Below, in pieces: positions 17,381 through 26,637 of a stretch of DNA of 64,000 nucleotides; the stretch's first letter is position 1; each line of letters starts with the position of its first letter. A model generated the notes under the pieces. The model was not told where the DNA came from. It was given only the letters and a program-made list of their open reading frames with translations, and made no database searches. The DNA is from Aureibaculum algae (GTDB taxonomy: Bacteria > Bacteroidota > Bacteroidia > Flavobacteriales > Flavobacteriaceae), in NCBI RefSeq assembly GCF_006065315.1, contig NZ_CP040749.1:1564501-1628500 (forward strand). The letters are read 5' to 3'. The position numbers were made by a program, and so were the translations under genes.

Positions 17381-18151
17381 TTAAGAAAATAACTTTTCCA
17401 TTTTTTGTTTTTCTTCAGCTGCTAATTGAGCATCTACTAAAATTCTACCACTATGTTCGTCAGTAGTAATTTTTTTACGTGTTGCAATTTCTACAATTTG
17501 CTGAGGTGGTATTGTAAAGAAAGATCCACCAGAAGCACCTCTTTCAACAGCTACCACTGCTAAACCATTTTTTACATTGGTTCTAATTCTTTTATATGCA
17601 TTTAAAAGACGTTCATCTATCATTGCACTATATTCAGCAAATTTTTTGCCCAACATTTTCTCTTCTTTTTCGGTTTCAGCTAAAATAGCATCCAACTCAC
17701 CTTTTTTATGCTTTAAGTGTGTGTTCTTATCTTTTAATTTTTCTTTAGCACCATCAATAATTACATTCTTGTGCTCAATTTTTACAGAAAATTCTTTAAT
17801 GTGTTTTTCAGCTAATTCAATTTCAAGTTCTTGAAATTCAATTTCTTTACTGATTGAGTCAAACTCTCTGTTATTTCTAACATTTTTTTGCTGCGTAGTA
17901 TATTTTTTAATAGCAGTCTTAGCTTCTTCAATCGTATTTTTTCTATTTTTAATACTTGTCTCCAAATTTTCAATATCATTATTGAAATTTGTTAACCTCG
18001 TATTTAAACCTTCAATTTCATCTTCTAAATCTTCAACTTCTAATGGTAATTCACCACGAGTGTTCTTAATTTCATCAATTCTAGAATCAATCAATTGTAG
18101 ATCGTATAAAGCTCTTAATTTATCTTCTGCTGTTAATTCTTTTTTTGCCAT
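17381..18151 (-). CDS. Coiled-coil protein with degenerate C4 zinc ribbon
   Basis: A 256-residue protein of the 'C4-type zinc ribbon domain' family (DUF164-like). Residues ~1-190 are a long antiparallel coiled coil (LYDLQLIDSRIDEIKNTRGE onwards). The C-terminal ribbon region keeps the family shape FFTIPPQQIVEI and GRILVD, but the two cysteine pairs are replaced (ASGGSFF instead of CGGC-type, TDEHSGRIL instead of CExCGRIL), so zinc binding is unlikely. I use the ATG at 18151. It lies 4 bp after the NIF3-like gene, a common pairing in Bacteroidetes. Function unknown. Confidence 0.85.
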   Translation of the reverse strand: MAKKELTAEDKLRALYDLQLIDSRIDEIKNTRGELPLEVEDLEDEIEGLNTRLTNFNNDIENLETSIKNRKNTIEEAKTAIKKYTTQQKNVRNNREFDSISKEIEFQELEIELAEKHIKEFSVKIEHKNVIIDGAKEKLKDKNTHLKHKKGELDAILAETEKEEKMLGKKFAEYSAMIDERLLNAYKRIRTNVKNGLAVVAVERGASGGSFFTIPPQQIVEIATRKKITTDEHSGRILVDAQLAAEEKQKMEKLFS

Positions 18152-18155
18152 TTGT

Positions 18156-19250
18156 TTATATGTAATTGATAGGATTTGTATTTGTTCCTGATAAAACGAC
18201 TGCAAAATTACGGAATTTTTTTGTAAGATAATCTACCAAAAGATTTTTTGTGAACTGTTCACTCTCATAATGTCCAATGTCGGCTAAAATTATCTGATTT
18301 TCAGCCTTGTAAAAATCGTGATACTTAAAGTCTGCCGAAACGTATATGTCTGCACCAGAGTGTTTTGCGGCATCAATAGCGAAACTGCCAGATCCACCCA
18401 AAACGGCTACTTTTTTTATGGGTTTATTTAATAGACGTGAATGTCTAATTGCCTTTAAATTAAAGTTTTCTTTTAATAGAGATAAAAAGTCGGCTTCATT
18501 CATAGCTTCTGAAAGCTCACCTACCATACCCATACCAATATGTTGATGGCTATTATCTGTAGTAATAATATCATAGGCTACTTCTTCGTAAGGGTGTGTA
18601 TTTAAAAGTGCTTTTAAAACAGCACTTTCTAGGTGTTTTTCAAAAATAACGCCAATAAACGTTTCTTTTTCTTGCTGTAAAATACCTTTTTTACCAATAA
18701 CAGGGTTTGAATTTTCATTTCCTTTATAGGTTCCTAATCCACGAATGTTATAACTGCAATTTGTATAATTACCAATAGCTCCTGCACCAGCATCAAATAG
18801 GGCTCTACGTACTCTGTCAGCGACCTGATCAGGAACATACGTTGTTAATTTTTTTATGAATCCCGACTTTGGAAGTAAAATTTTAGTCTTTGTTAAATTC
18901 AATTTTTTAGCCATCATTGCAGAAACTCCTTTAACGGAATTGTCTAATGCTGTATGCATGCTATAAATAGCGATATCATTTTTTATGGCTTTTACTACAA
19001 CACGTTCAACATAATTATTACCATTTATTTTTTTTAAACCCGAAAAAATAATAGGATGGAAGCTTACAATAAGATTACATTTCTTTGCGATAGCCTCATC
19101 AACCACAGTTTCTAACGTATCTAGTGTAACCAATATACCAGTTACCTCCGTTTGATAATTACCTACTAATAGACCTACATTATCAAAATCTTCGGCATAC
19201 TGCAGTGGTGCAATTTCTTCGAGTGAATTGGTAATTTCTTTTATGGTCAT
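18156..19250 (-). CDS. NIF3-like dinuclear metal centre protein
   Basis: A 364-residue protein of the NIF3/YbgI family (often annotated GTP cyclohydrolase I type 2). It has EDFDNVGLLVGNYQTEVTGI, the metal ligands in IVSFHPIIFSGLK, SMHTALDN, and at the C-terminus DIGHYESEQF. The middle insert (~130-240, YVPDQVADRVRRALFDAGAG and THPYEEVAYDI) is the CutA-like domain of the longer subfamily. The ATG at 19250 is preferred over a TTG two codons upstream. First gene of the operon with the coiled-coil protein. A -7 box lies at 19284-19291. Confidence 0.9.
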   Translation of the reverse strand: MTIKEITNSLEEIAPLQYAEDFDNVGLLVGNYQTEVTGILVTLDTLETVVDEAIAKKCNLIVSFHPIIFSGLKKINGNNYVERVVVKAIKNDIAIYSMHTALDNSVKGVSAMMAKKLNLTKTKILLPKSGFIKKLTTYVPDQVADRVRRALFDAGAGAIGNYTNCSYNIRGLGTYKGNENSNPVIGKKGILQQEKETFIGVIFEKHLESAVLKALLNTHPYEEVAYDIITTDNSHQHIGMGMVGELSEAMNEADFLSLLKENFNLKAIRHSRLLNKPIKKVAVLGGSGSFAIDAAKHSGADIYVSADFKYHDFYKAENQIILADIGHYESEQFTKNLLVDYLTKKFRNFAVVLSGTNTNPINYI

Positions 19251-19283
19251 ATTCAAAAGTATTTCTAGAGATTAGTTGAAAGT

Positions 19284-19291
19284 CAAAGTTA
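19284..19291 (-). promoter_or_regulatory. Putative -7 box for the NIF3-like operon
   Basis: On the minus strand TAACTTTG matches TAnnTTTG exactly; the expected start would give a leader of about 27 nt before the ATG at 19250. No convincing TTG element was seen upstream. Confidence 0.4.
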
Positions 19292-19506
19292 CTAAATAAT
19301 GATGAAGAAATAATACTGTTGCGTTATGAAGAGATAAAGTAGTTGTCAGGAAAATTTGAATGTTTGATTTAAGATGCATCAATTTGTTTTTTACTGATGA
19401 CCTTTCAGGTTCAGGGTTGGTGAAGTTTTGAATCTTTATAAATACGTACAAAATGCGTATATTATTTTTCACTAATTTAGTGTTTCTAATTTTACGAACC
19501 TTCCAG

Positions 19507-22500
19507 ATGAAAAATTTACACCAATTAAGTTTGTTTTTAACCGTTGTTTTGGGTGCTGTATTAAGCAGTTATGCCCAACAAACAAAACTAATGACCTATC
19601 CCGCTTTAAGCGATAATCATATTGCTTTCGTCTATGCGGAAGACTTATGGGTGGCTAACAGAGATGGTTCTGAGCCGAGAAGATTAACAATTGATCATGG
19701 TATTGAGTCTAATCCTGTTTTTTCACCTGATGGAACTATGATTGCTTTTAATGCCGAATATGATGGCAATAGCGATGTTTTTATAGTTCCAGCAAAGGGG
19801 GGTGTTCCTAAAAGGTTGACATATCATCCATATAGGGAGTTGGTCAGAGATTTTACACCAGATGGTAAAAATGTGTTGTTTATCTCACAACGAAATACCC
19901 ATACCAACCGTTTTGCACAGTTATATACAATTCCAATTGATGGTGGTCAGGTTGAACAGTTGCCTATACCAACAGCTTATCATGCCTCTTATTCTGATGA
20001 TGGTAAGTCGATTGCATATACACCATTATCTGAGGCGTTTACGCAATGGAAGCATTACCGTGGTGGAAGAGTTTCTAGAATTTGGCTTTACGATACGGCT
20101 AGCCATAAGGTAGAAGAAATTGCAAAACCTGAAGGAGGAAGCAATGATACTAAACCACAATGGATGGATAATGTGGTGTATTTTAAAAGTGATAGAAATG
20201 GTGAATTCAACTTGTATAGTTACCAAACAGCTACTAAAGAAATTAAACAATTAACAGACTATAAAGATTTTCCGGTTTTGGATATTAATGCTCACAATGG
20301 AGCCGTTATTTTTGAACAAGCGGGATTATTACATATTTATGATGTCAGTTCAGATAAAGTAAATACACTAACTATAAATATTTCAACAGATTTATTAGAA
20401 TTACGACCTCGTTTTGTTTCTGGGAGCGATTATATGCGGTCTTTATCAATTTCGCCTTCTGGGGCACGAGTGGTTGCCGATTTTAGAGGTGAAATTGTTA
20501 CGGTACCTGCAAATAAAGGAGATGTTAAAAACTTGACGAACTCGGCAGGAACGCATGAGAAATTCCCGGAATGGTCACCTAATGGGAAGTTTATCGCTTA
20601 TTTTTCTGATGATTCTGGTGAGTATGGCCTACATATTCAAAACATAAAAACGAATGCAATAACCAAAATTTCATTAAGTGGTACTGGGTTTTATGCTAAT
20701 ATTCATTGGTCTCCAGATAGTGAGAAATTGTGTTTTATAGACAATGGTAGGAATTTATATGTAGCAGAAATTTCTAATAAAAAAGTGGTTAAAATTGCCC
20801 AAGACGATAGGTTTGTGCCTGGCGATTTGCGTGAGCTTTTTGGCAGTTGGTCACATGATTCTAATTGGGTTGCCTATACCAAGATTATTGAAACGAGCTT
20901 TGAACAGGCCTTTTTGTATTCTACAGAAGCCAATAAATCGTATGCTGTGTCTGATGGACTTTCAAGTGTGTCAGAACCAATCTTTGATCCGAGTGGTAAG
21001 TATTTATATATGTTAGCTTCTACAGATGCTGGTCCCGTTGTTAATTGGTTTGATCAGTCTAACATAGATATGGAAATGAACTATTCTATTTATTTGGTCA
21101 CACTTCAAAAGGAAGTTGTTTCACCATTGGCAAAAGAAAATGACGTTGAAGAAATAGCAGTGGCAGTAGAAGAGGAAAGCACAAAGGGTAAAGATAAAAA
21201 AGGTAAAAAAGAAAAAGAAGCGAAGCCCGTTTTAAAAATTGACTGGGAAGGATTACAACAACGCATCATTAGTTTGCCAATTGGTAAAGGATATTATTAC
21301 AACCTGCAATCGCCAACTGAAGGAGAATTGTATTATGTGGCTTCCTCGTATCATTCCGACAAGTCTACCTTACAAAAATTTGATTTTAAAGACAGAGCAT
21401 CAAAAGAATTATTTGAAGCGGGAGATTTTCAGATTTCCGCCAATGGCAAAAAAATGCTGTATCAAAATAAAGGGGCATGGTTTGTAGCAGATATTGGTGA
21501 AAAAGCGAAAGAAGCTCCTGTTAATTTTGGAGCCATAAGTGTAAAGATAAATCCCAAAGAAGAATGGAATAATATTTTTAACGAAGCTTGGCGTGTAAAC
21601 CGTGATTATTTTTATGACCCAAATATGCATGGGGCGGACTGGAATGCCATGAAAGAAAAGTATAAACCATTTATAGAATATGCGAGCACCAAAGGAGATG
21701 TATATCGTGTTATGGAATGGATGTTTAGTGAAATTGCAGTCGGGCATCATCGATTTTCAAGTAGAGGAGACCATTTGAATAGTTCTGAACGGATTCAAGG
21801 AGGACTGTTAGGAGCCGATTATCAAATTAGCAATAATAGATATCAAATAAAAAAAATATATGGAGGTTTAAACTGGACACCTGATTTACGTTCACCTTTA
21901 ACAGAGCCGGGTATAAATGTTGAAGAAGGCGACTATATCATTGCAGTAAATGGAAAAAATATTACGGCCGATGCTAATTTTTATAGCTTTTTTGAAAATA
22001 CAGCGAATAAAATCACAGAGCTAACTATTAGTAAAACGGCTAATGGATCCAATGCAAGAGTTGTGAATGTTACACCTATCGCATATGACCTTGATTTACG
22101 CAATAGAGAATGGGTGGAAGGCAATATTAAAAAAGTAGATAAAGCAACGAATGGTCAAGTAGCTTATGTATATGTACCGAATACGGCAGGTGCAGGTCAT
22201 GAGTATTTTAAACGTTACTTTTTTCCTCAAGCAACAAAGAAGGCTATTATTATTGATGAGCGTTACAATGGTGGAGGTTCTTTAGCCGATTATTATATCG
22301 ATATTTTAAAGCGTCCGGAACAAGCTTATTGGAATTTTAGATATGGTAAAGATTTAAAATCGCCAAGTGCTTCTATTCAAGGTCCAAAAGTGATGATTAC
22401 AGATGAGACAGCAGGTTCAGGTGGTGATTATTTACCTTGGATGTTTAGAAAATTTAAGTTGGGTACCATTGTAGGAAAACGTACTTGGGGCGGTTTAGTT

Positions 22501-22758
22501 GGAGTATTGGGTTATCCTGAGTTTATTGATGGAGGTATTGTTACAGCTCCTAATGTTGCTTTTTATACAAAAGACGGGTTTAGAGTTGAAAATGAAGGTG
22601 TAGCACCAGATATTGAAGTAGAACAATTACCAGAGTTAATCGTAAAGGGTCATGATCCTCAATTAGAAAAAGCCATTGAGGTTGCGTTAGAACAATTAAA
22701 GCAAAATCCACCCAAAGAAATGCAAACACCAGCGTATCCAAATAAGGTGAAGAATTAA
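19507..22758 (+). CDS. Tricorn-like S41 protease, secreted
   Basis: A 1083-residue exported peptidase. It starts at the ATG giving a signal peptide (HQLSLFLTVVLGAVLSSYAQ). Two beta-propeller regions follow (VFSPDGTMIAFNAEYDGNSD, SPNGKFIAYFSDDSGEYG), then a Lys/Glu-rich linker near 560, a core with His in AVGHHRF (~745), a PDZ domain (NVEEGDYIIAVNGKN), and the catalytic Ser in ETAGSGGDYLPW (~970) with KRTWGGLVG. Tricorn cleaves peptides; Bacteroidetes homologues are periplasmic. The order of domains and length match the family. Confidence 0.92.
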   Translation: MKNLHQLSLFLTVVLGAVLSSYAQQTKLMTYPALSDNHIAFVYAEDLWVANRDGSEPRRLTIDHGIESNPVFSPDGTMIAFNAEYDGNSDVFIVPAKGGVPKRLTYHPYRELVRDFTPDGKNVLFISQRNTHTNRFAQLYTIPIDGGQVEQLPIPTAYHASYSDDGKSIAYTPLSEAFTQWKHYRGGRVSRIWLYDTASHKVEEIAKPEGGSNDTKPQWMDNVVYFKSDRNGEFNLYSYQTATKEIKQLTDYKDFPVLDINAHNGAVIFEQAGLLHIYDVSSDKVNTLTINISTDLLELRPRFVSGSDYMRSLSISPSGARVVADFRGEIVTVPANKGDVKNLTNSAGTHEKFPEWSPNGKFIAYFSDDSGEYGLHIQNIKTNAITKISLSGTGFYANIHWSPDSEKLCFIDNGRNLYVAEISNKKVVKIAQDDRFVPGDLRELFGSWSHDSNWVAYTKIIETSFEQAFLYSTEANKSYAVSDGLSSVSEPIFDPSGKYLYMLASTDAGPVVNWFDQSNIDMEMNYSIYLVTLQKEVVSPLAKENDVEEIAVAVEEESTKGKDKKGKKEKEAKPVLKIDWEGLQQRIISLPIGKGYYYNLQSPTEGELYYVASSYHSDKSTLQKFDFKDRASKELFEAGDFQISANGKKMLYQNKGAWFVADIGEKAKEAPVNFGAISVKINPKEEWNNIFNEAWRVNRDYFYDPNMHGADWNAMKEKYKPFIEYASTKGDVYRVMEWMFSEIAVGHHRFSSRGDHLNSSERIQGGLLGADYQISNNRYQIKKIYGGLNWTPDLRSPLTEPGINVEEGDYIIAVNGKNITADANFYSFFENTANKITELTISKTANGSNARVVNVTPIAYDLDLRNREWVEGNIKKVDKATNGQVAYVYVPNTAGAGHEYFKRYFFPQATKKAIIIDERYNGGGSLADYYIDILKRPEQAYWNFRYGKDLKSPSASIQGPKVMITDETAGSGGDYLPWMFRKFKLGTIVGKRTWGGLVGVLGYPEFIDGGIVTAPNVAFYTKDGFRVENEGVAPDIEVEQLPELIVKGHDPQLEKAIEVALEQLKQNPPKEMQTPAYPNKVKN

Positions 22759-22880
22759 GTGAAATCCAGATATATTTATGGAACCATATGTTAGTAAAGT
22801 AATTAATTATATAAAGGTTCATATATCGAAGATATTTTTAGAGATAGGATTTAAAAATAATTAAATTCGAATAAATTAAA

Positions 22881-24023
22881 ATGAGCAGATCAAACAAAAT
22901 CTTTATAAATACCTTACTATTATTTATCATTTCAAATTCTTGGGGGCAAATAACGACAGATAAAGAAGTAGATAATACACAGCAAAATATAAATTTAAAC
23001 TATCTCTTTAAAAGCGATTCAGAAGACTATAAGTGTTTTAGAATTCCTGCAATAGTGACCACAAAAGTAGGAACTTTATTAGCTTTTGCTGAAGCCAGGA
23101 AAAAAGGCTGTTCTGATACAGGAAACATTGATTTGGTCATGAAAAGGTCTGAAGATAATGGACAAACATGGAGCAACTTAATGGTAATTTGGGATGATGG
23201 CAATAATGTTTGTGGAAATCCGGCTCCAGTAGTTGATAAAATGACAGGAGCTGTACATTTATTATCAACATGGAATCTTGGTGAAGACCATGAGCGTGAA
23301 ATAATTGCAGGAAAAAGTAAGGATACTAGACGTATTTTTTCTTTCAATTCTATTGATGATGGCAAAAGCTGGTCGATGCCAAAAGAGATTACAAAATCGG
23401 TTAAAAAGCAAGACTGGACGTGGTATGCCACAGGACCAGTTCACGGGATTCAGCTAGAGTATGGAAAAAATAAAGGCAGACTGATAATTCCGAGTGACCA
23501 TATTGAGGGAGGATCAAAGAAATACTACTCTCATATTATCTATTCAGATGATCATGGTATGACGTGGCAATTGGGAGGGCGTACTAATCAAGATCAAGTA
23601 AACGAGTGTACTGTGGTTGAGTTATCTGATGGTAATTTGATGCTTAATATGCGGAATTATGATCGTACACAAAAAGCCAGAAAAATTGCAATTAGTAAGG
23701 ATGGGGGAGCTTCATGGGAAGATATATATTGAGACAATTACTTAATAGAACCTATTTGCCAAGCAAGCCTTTTAAAAGTATCAAAAAAAAAGGAGTCAAA
23801 TCTCTATTTTTTAAATCCTGCTAACGAAAACAAACGTGAGAATATGACTCTTAAAATGAGTCGAGATAATGGAGAAACTTGGTCAGTTGTTAAAACAATA
23901 TTTTTGGGAGCCTCAGCATACTCAGATTTAACATTATTATTTAATGGAAACTTAGGTTTGTTTTATGAAGCTGGGAATGAAAGTCCTTATGAAGGAATAA
24001 TATTTGAGGTTGTAAAATTATAA
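22881..24023 (+). pseudogene. Exo-alpha-sialidase (GH33) interrupted by in-frame TGA
   Basis: The frame from 22881 encodes a signal peptide and a GH33 sialidase: FRIP motif (YKCFRIPAIV) and Asp boxes SEDNGQTWS, SIDDGKSWS, SDDHGMTWQ, SKDGGASWE. A TGA at 23730-23732 stops it at codon 284, but the same frame continues cleanly with NYLIEPICQASLLKVS, a fifth Asp box SRDNGETWS and EAGNESPYEG to a TAA at 24021-24023. The total of about 380 residues is the family's normal length. The truncated product lacks the catalytic C-terminal blades. No other damage is visible, so the nonsense mutation is recent, or a sequencing error. Confidence 0.85.
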
Positions 24024-24059
24024 CTATTAATAGAATAGTTTCTATTTGTTTCAATTAAT

Positions 24060-24836
24060 TTATTTGAAATAAATTTTAGACTTCTCCCAATACACATCCA
24101 TTTCTGCCAAGGTCATGTCAGAAAGTGCTTTACCTTCCTTTTTCGCAGCTTTTTCGAGGAATTGAAAACGATTGATAAATTTTTTATTGGTTTTTTCTAA
24201 GGCATTTTCAGGATTCACTTTTATAAATCGAGCATAGTTTATGAGCGAAAAAAGTACATCACCAAATTCACTTTCAATGTTTTCGGTATTTCCTTTTTCT
24301 ATTTCGGCTTCCAATTCAAAAATTTCTTCTTTTACCTTGTCAAATACCTGATGAGGTTCTTCCCAATCAAAACCAACACCCGCTACTTTTTCCTGAATTC
24401 TACTTGCTTTGACCAATGCGGGTAAACTTTTTGGCACACCTTCTAAGACGCTCGTTTTACCTTCTTTAAGTTTAAGTTTTTCCCAATTTTGTTTTACTTC
24501 TTCTTCATCTTTTACCTCAACATCTCCATAGATATGTGGATGTCTGTGAATCAATTTATCAGAAATGCTATTGGCAACATCAGCAATATCAAATGCGTTG
24601 GTTTCTGAACCAATTTTTGCATAAAAAACAATGTGCAATAACAAGTCGCCCAATTCTTTTTTAACTTCCACAAGGTCGTTATCAAGTATAGCATCACCCA
24701 ACTCGTAGGTTTCTTCAATAGTAAGATGCCTTAGAGATTCTAGGGTTTGTTTTTTGTCCCAAGGACATTTTTCTCGCAACTCATCCATTATATCTAATAG
24801 ACGGTTAAAAGCTGCTAAATGTTCTTTTCTAGACAA
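24060..24836 (-). CDS. mazG: Nucleoside triphosphate pyrophosphohydrolase MazG
   Basis: A 258-residue all-alpha NTP pyrophosphohydrolase that removes pyrophosphate from (d)NTPs, cleaning the nucleotide pool. Two MazG domains are visible: the N-terminal CPWDKKQTLESLRHLTIEET with EExxE and KELGDLLLHIVFYAK, and a C-terminal repeat with EEIFELEAEIEKG and EFGDVLFSLINYARF. Standard length. It stands alone, separated from the DUF5606 gene by a palindromic repeat element. Confidence 0.95.
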   Translation of the reverse strand: MSRKEHLAAFNRLLDIMDELREKCPWDKKQTLESLRHLTIEETYELGDAILDNDLVEVKKELGDLLLHIVFYAKIGSETNAFDIADVANSISDKLIHRHPHIYGDVEVKDEEEVKQNWEKLKLKEGKTSVLEGVPKSLPALVKASRIQEKVAGVGFDWEEPHQVFDKVKEEIFELEAEIEKGNTENIESEFGDVLFSLINYARFIKVNPENALEKTNKKFINRFQFLEKAAKKEGKALSDMTLAEMDVYWEKSKIYFK

Positions 24837-24890
24837 AATTTTAGGGTATTAAGTTATTGCGTTTTAGTGGCCTTCATTTAATAATTTTAT

Positions 24891-24976
24891 TGTCATTCAG
24901 AAGTACGAGGAATCTTTTAATCGCAAGTTTTGATTAAAAAGATTCTTCATTCCGTTACACTACATTCAGAATGACA
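24891..24976. repeat. Palindromic repetitive element (REP-like)
   Basis: An imperfect 86-bp palindrome: TGTCATTCAGAA at the left end pairs with ATTCAGAATGACA at the right, and AGGAATCTTTTaATC pairs with GATTaAAAAGATTCTTC near the loop. The motifs GTCATTC...GAATGAC with internal GATTCTTC are familiar to me from intergenic repeats in other Flavobacteriaceae. It lies between the convergently irrelevant 5' end of mazG and the 3' end of the DUF5606 gene and may act as a terminator for the latter. Confidence 0.65.
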
Positions 24977-25022
24977 TGTTAATTAATACTTGTGAGCGAT
25001 GATTGCCAACTGCTACTGAAAA

Positions 25023-25439
25023 CTATTCTTCCTCATCATTACTATCCTCTTTAATAGAAGAGAAATCAAATTTGTTAGTAGCGAGTACATTGTACCATTG
25101 TACCACTTTTTTTATGTTAGAGGCATATACTCTTTCCTCATCATAGTTAGGAAGTACTTCGCTAAAAAATGATTTTAATTTATCGTTACTCTCTTTATGG
25201 CTAAGAGCTTCTTCATTACTCAGCTTTTCTGCCATATTTTTAAAAATGATACGCAAAGGCATTTCATCTTCATAGGTGTAAATGGCAATATCATTTAACA
25301 CACTTACATTTTGCATTGCACTTACCGGAATTCTTTTTTTATCAATTAAAGACTGTACTAATAATCCGCCTTTCGTTTGTGATACAATTTCGTATAATCC
25401 TGGTTTGCCAGTAATAGCAACAATTTTCTCTAATGTCAT
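25023..25439 (-). CDS. DUF5606-family protein
   Basis: A 138-residue cytoplasmic protein typical of Bacteroidetes (DUF5606). It starts TLEKIVAITGKPGLYEIVSQ and has LVQSLIDKKRIPVSAMQNV, a small SH3-like N-terminal part, then a helical region LPNYDEERVYASNIKKVVQW and an acidic tail. The function is unknown. It lies 6 bp after def, in the ruvX-def-DUF5606 operon, a conserved arrangement in the group as far as I recall. Confidence 0.85.
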   Translation of the reverse strand: MTLEKIVAITGKPGLYEIVSQTKGGLLVQSLIDKKRIPVSAMQNVSVLNDIAIYTYEDEMPLRIIFKNMAEKLSNEEALSHKESNDKLKSFFSEVLPNYDEERVYASNIKKVVQWYNVLATNKFDFSSIKEDSNDEEE

Positions 25440-25445
25440 ATAATA

Positions 25446-26024
25446 TTATTTTTTAGGAAATTTCATTCGATAATCAACGTCAATATTTCCTTTACTTATG
25501 TTATTTAATTTTTTCTTTAATAATCGTTTTTTTAATGAAGATAACTTATCTGTAAATAAAATACCTTCAATATGGTCGTATTCATGCTGAACAACTCTAG
25601 CCGCTAATCCGTCCAATTGTTCGGTATGTTTTTTAAATTTTTCATCAAAATACTCAATCGTGAGTTTTTCATTTCTAAAAACATCCTCATTAATATTGGG
25701 AATGCTTAAACAGCCTTCACTAAATGCCCATTCATTTCCTTCTTCAGAAGTGATTTTAGCATTTATAAATACTTTACTGAAACTTTTTAGAAAGTCTTGC
25801 TCTTCTTTGCTTAAGTCATCATCATCAGCAAAGGGAGTGGTGTCAACAATAAACAAACGAATGGCTTTACCAATTTGAGGAGCCGCCAAACCTACGCCAC
25901 GAGCATTTTTCATGGTGGCTTTCATGTTCTCAATGAGTTCTTTTAAATTGGGATATTCTTTATCTATTTCTGTTCCTACTTTTCTCAAAACAGGATCTCC
26001 GTATGCAACTATGGGTAATACCAT
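25446..26024 (-). CDS. def: Peptide deformylase
   Basis: Removes the formyl group from the N-terminal methionine of nascent proteins. The 192-residue protein has all three motifs: GVGLAAPQIG (~44-53), EGCLSIPNI with the metal-binding Cys, and VVQHEYDHIEG with the two His and catalytic Glu. An acidic insertion (DDDDLSKEEQDF, ~75-86) is usual for Bacteroidetes enzymes. Second gene of the ruvX-def-DUF5606 operon, 8 bp after ruvX. Confidence 0.96.
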   Translation of the reverse strand: MVLPIVAYGDPVLRKVGTEIDKEYPNLKELIENMKATMKNARGVGLAAPQIGKAIRLFIVDTTPFADDDDLSKEEQDFLKSFSKVFINAKITSEEGNEWAFSEGCLSIPNINEDVFRNEKLTIEYFDEKFKKHTEQLDGLAARVVQHEYDHIEGILFTDKLSSLKKRLLKKKLNNISKGNIDVDYRMKFPKK

Positions 26025-26032
26025 TTGTAAAT

Positions 26033-26449
26033 TTAATTTTTAAGGTTGTAAAGATACGATTGTAAAATAATTGTCGCACTAATTTCGTCAATTAATGCTT
26101 TATTTTGACGTTGTTTTTTTTTGAGACCACCATCAATCATGGTTTGGAAAGCCATTTTTGAAGTAAAACGCTCATCTACTCTTTTGATCGGTATTGTAGG
26201 ATGCACTTTAGTTAATCTATTGATAAACGGAATGATAAGTGCTTCGCTTTCTGAAACTTCGTTGTTCATTTGTTTGGGTTCACCTACCAAGAAAAGCTCT
26301 ACTTTTTCTTGCTTCAAATAATCGGCTAAAAAGTCAAAAAAATCATGTGTAGCAACGGTTGTAAGTCCAGATGCAATCAATTGCAATTCGTCAGTAACGG
26401 CAACACCTGTTCTTTTTTTACCAAAATCTATTGCTAAAATACGAGCCAT
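26033..26449 (-). CDS. ruvX: RuvX/YqgF Holliday-junction resolvase-like nuclease
   Basis: A 138-residue RNase H-fold protein with ILAIDFGKKRTGVAVTDE (first Asp), VELFLVGEPKQMN, and KRVDERFTS followed by IDEISATIILQSYL with the last acidic residue. The family takes part in processing of the 16S rRNA 5' end and has been proposed as a Holliday-junction resolvase. First gene of the operon with def and the DUF5606 gene. Confidence 0.92.
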   Translation of the reverse strand: MARILAIDFGKKRTGVAVTDELQLIASGLTTVATHDFFDFLADYLKQEKVELFLVGEPKQMNNEVSESEALIIPFINRLTKVHPTIPIKRVDERFTSKMAFQTMIDGGLKKKQRQNKALIDEISATIILQSYLYNLKN

Positions 26450-26525
26450 ATGTGGTTAAATTTTATACAAAAATAGCTTTTATGTTATAAACAACTAAAA
26501 TTATGTCGATTTTAAATGAAGGGTT

Positions 26526-26533
26526 TATATTTG
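26526..26533 (+). promoter_or_regulatory. Putative -7 box upstream of dapD
   Basis: TATATTTG matches the Bacteroidetes TAnnTTTG consensus. The start would lie near 26540, leaving a leader of about 98 nt before dapD. No TTG at the expected distance was seen, so the assignment is weak. Confidence 0.35.
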
Positions 26534-26637
26534 CCTCATCAATAGTAGAATTATTATAGTTATAATGAATTGATGCAATATATCCAGTATATGGCATTTT
26601 GAATGATAACATAAGAATAAACATATAAACATAAAAA

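Noticed and set aside
23730..23732. TGA in the sialidase as a selenocysteine or programmed readthrough codon
   Set aside because: No selenoprotein homologue or conserved stem-loop was recognised after it, and sialidases do not use selenocysteine. A nonsense change is simpler.
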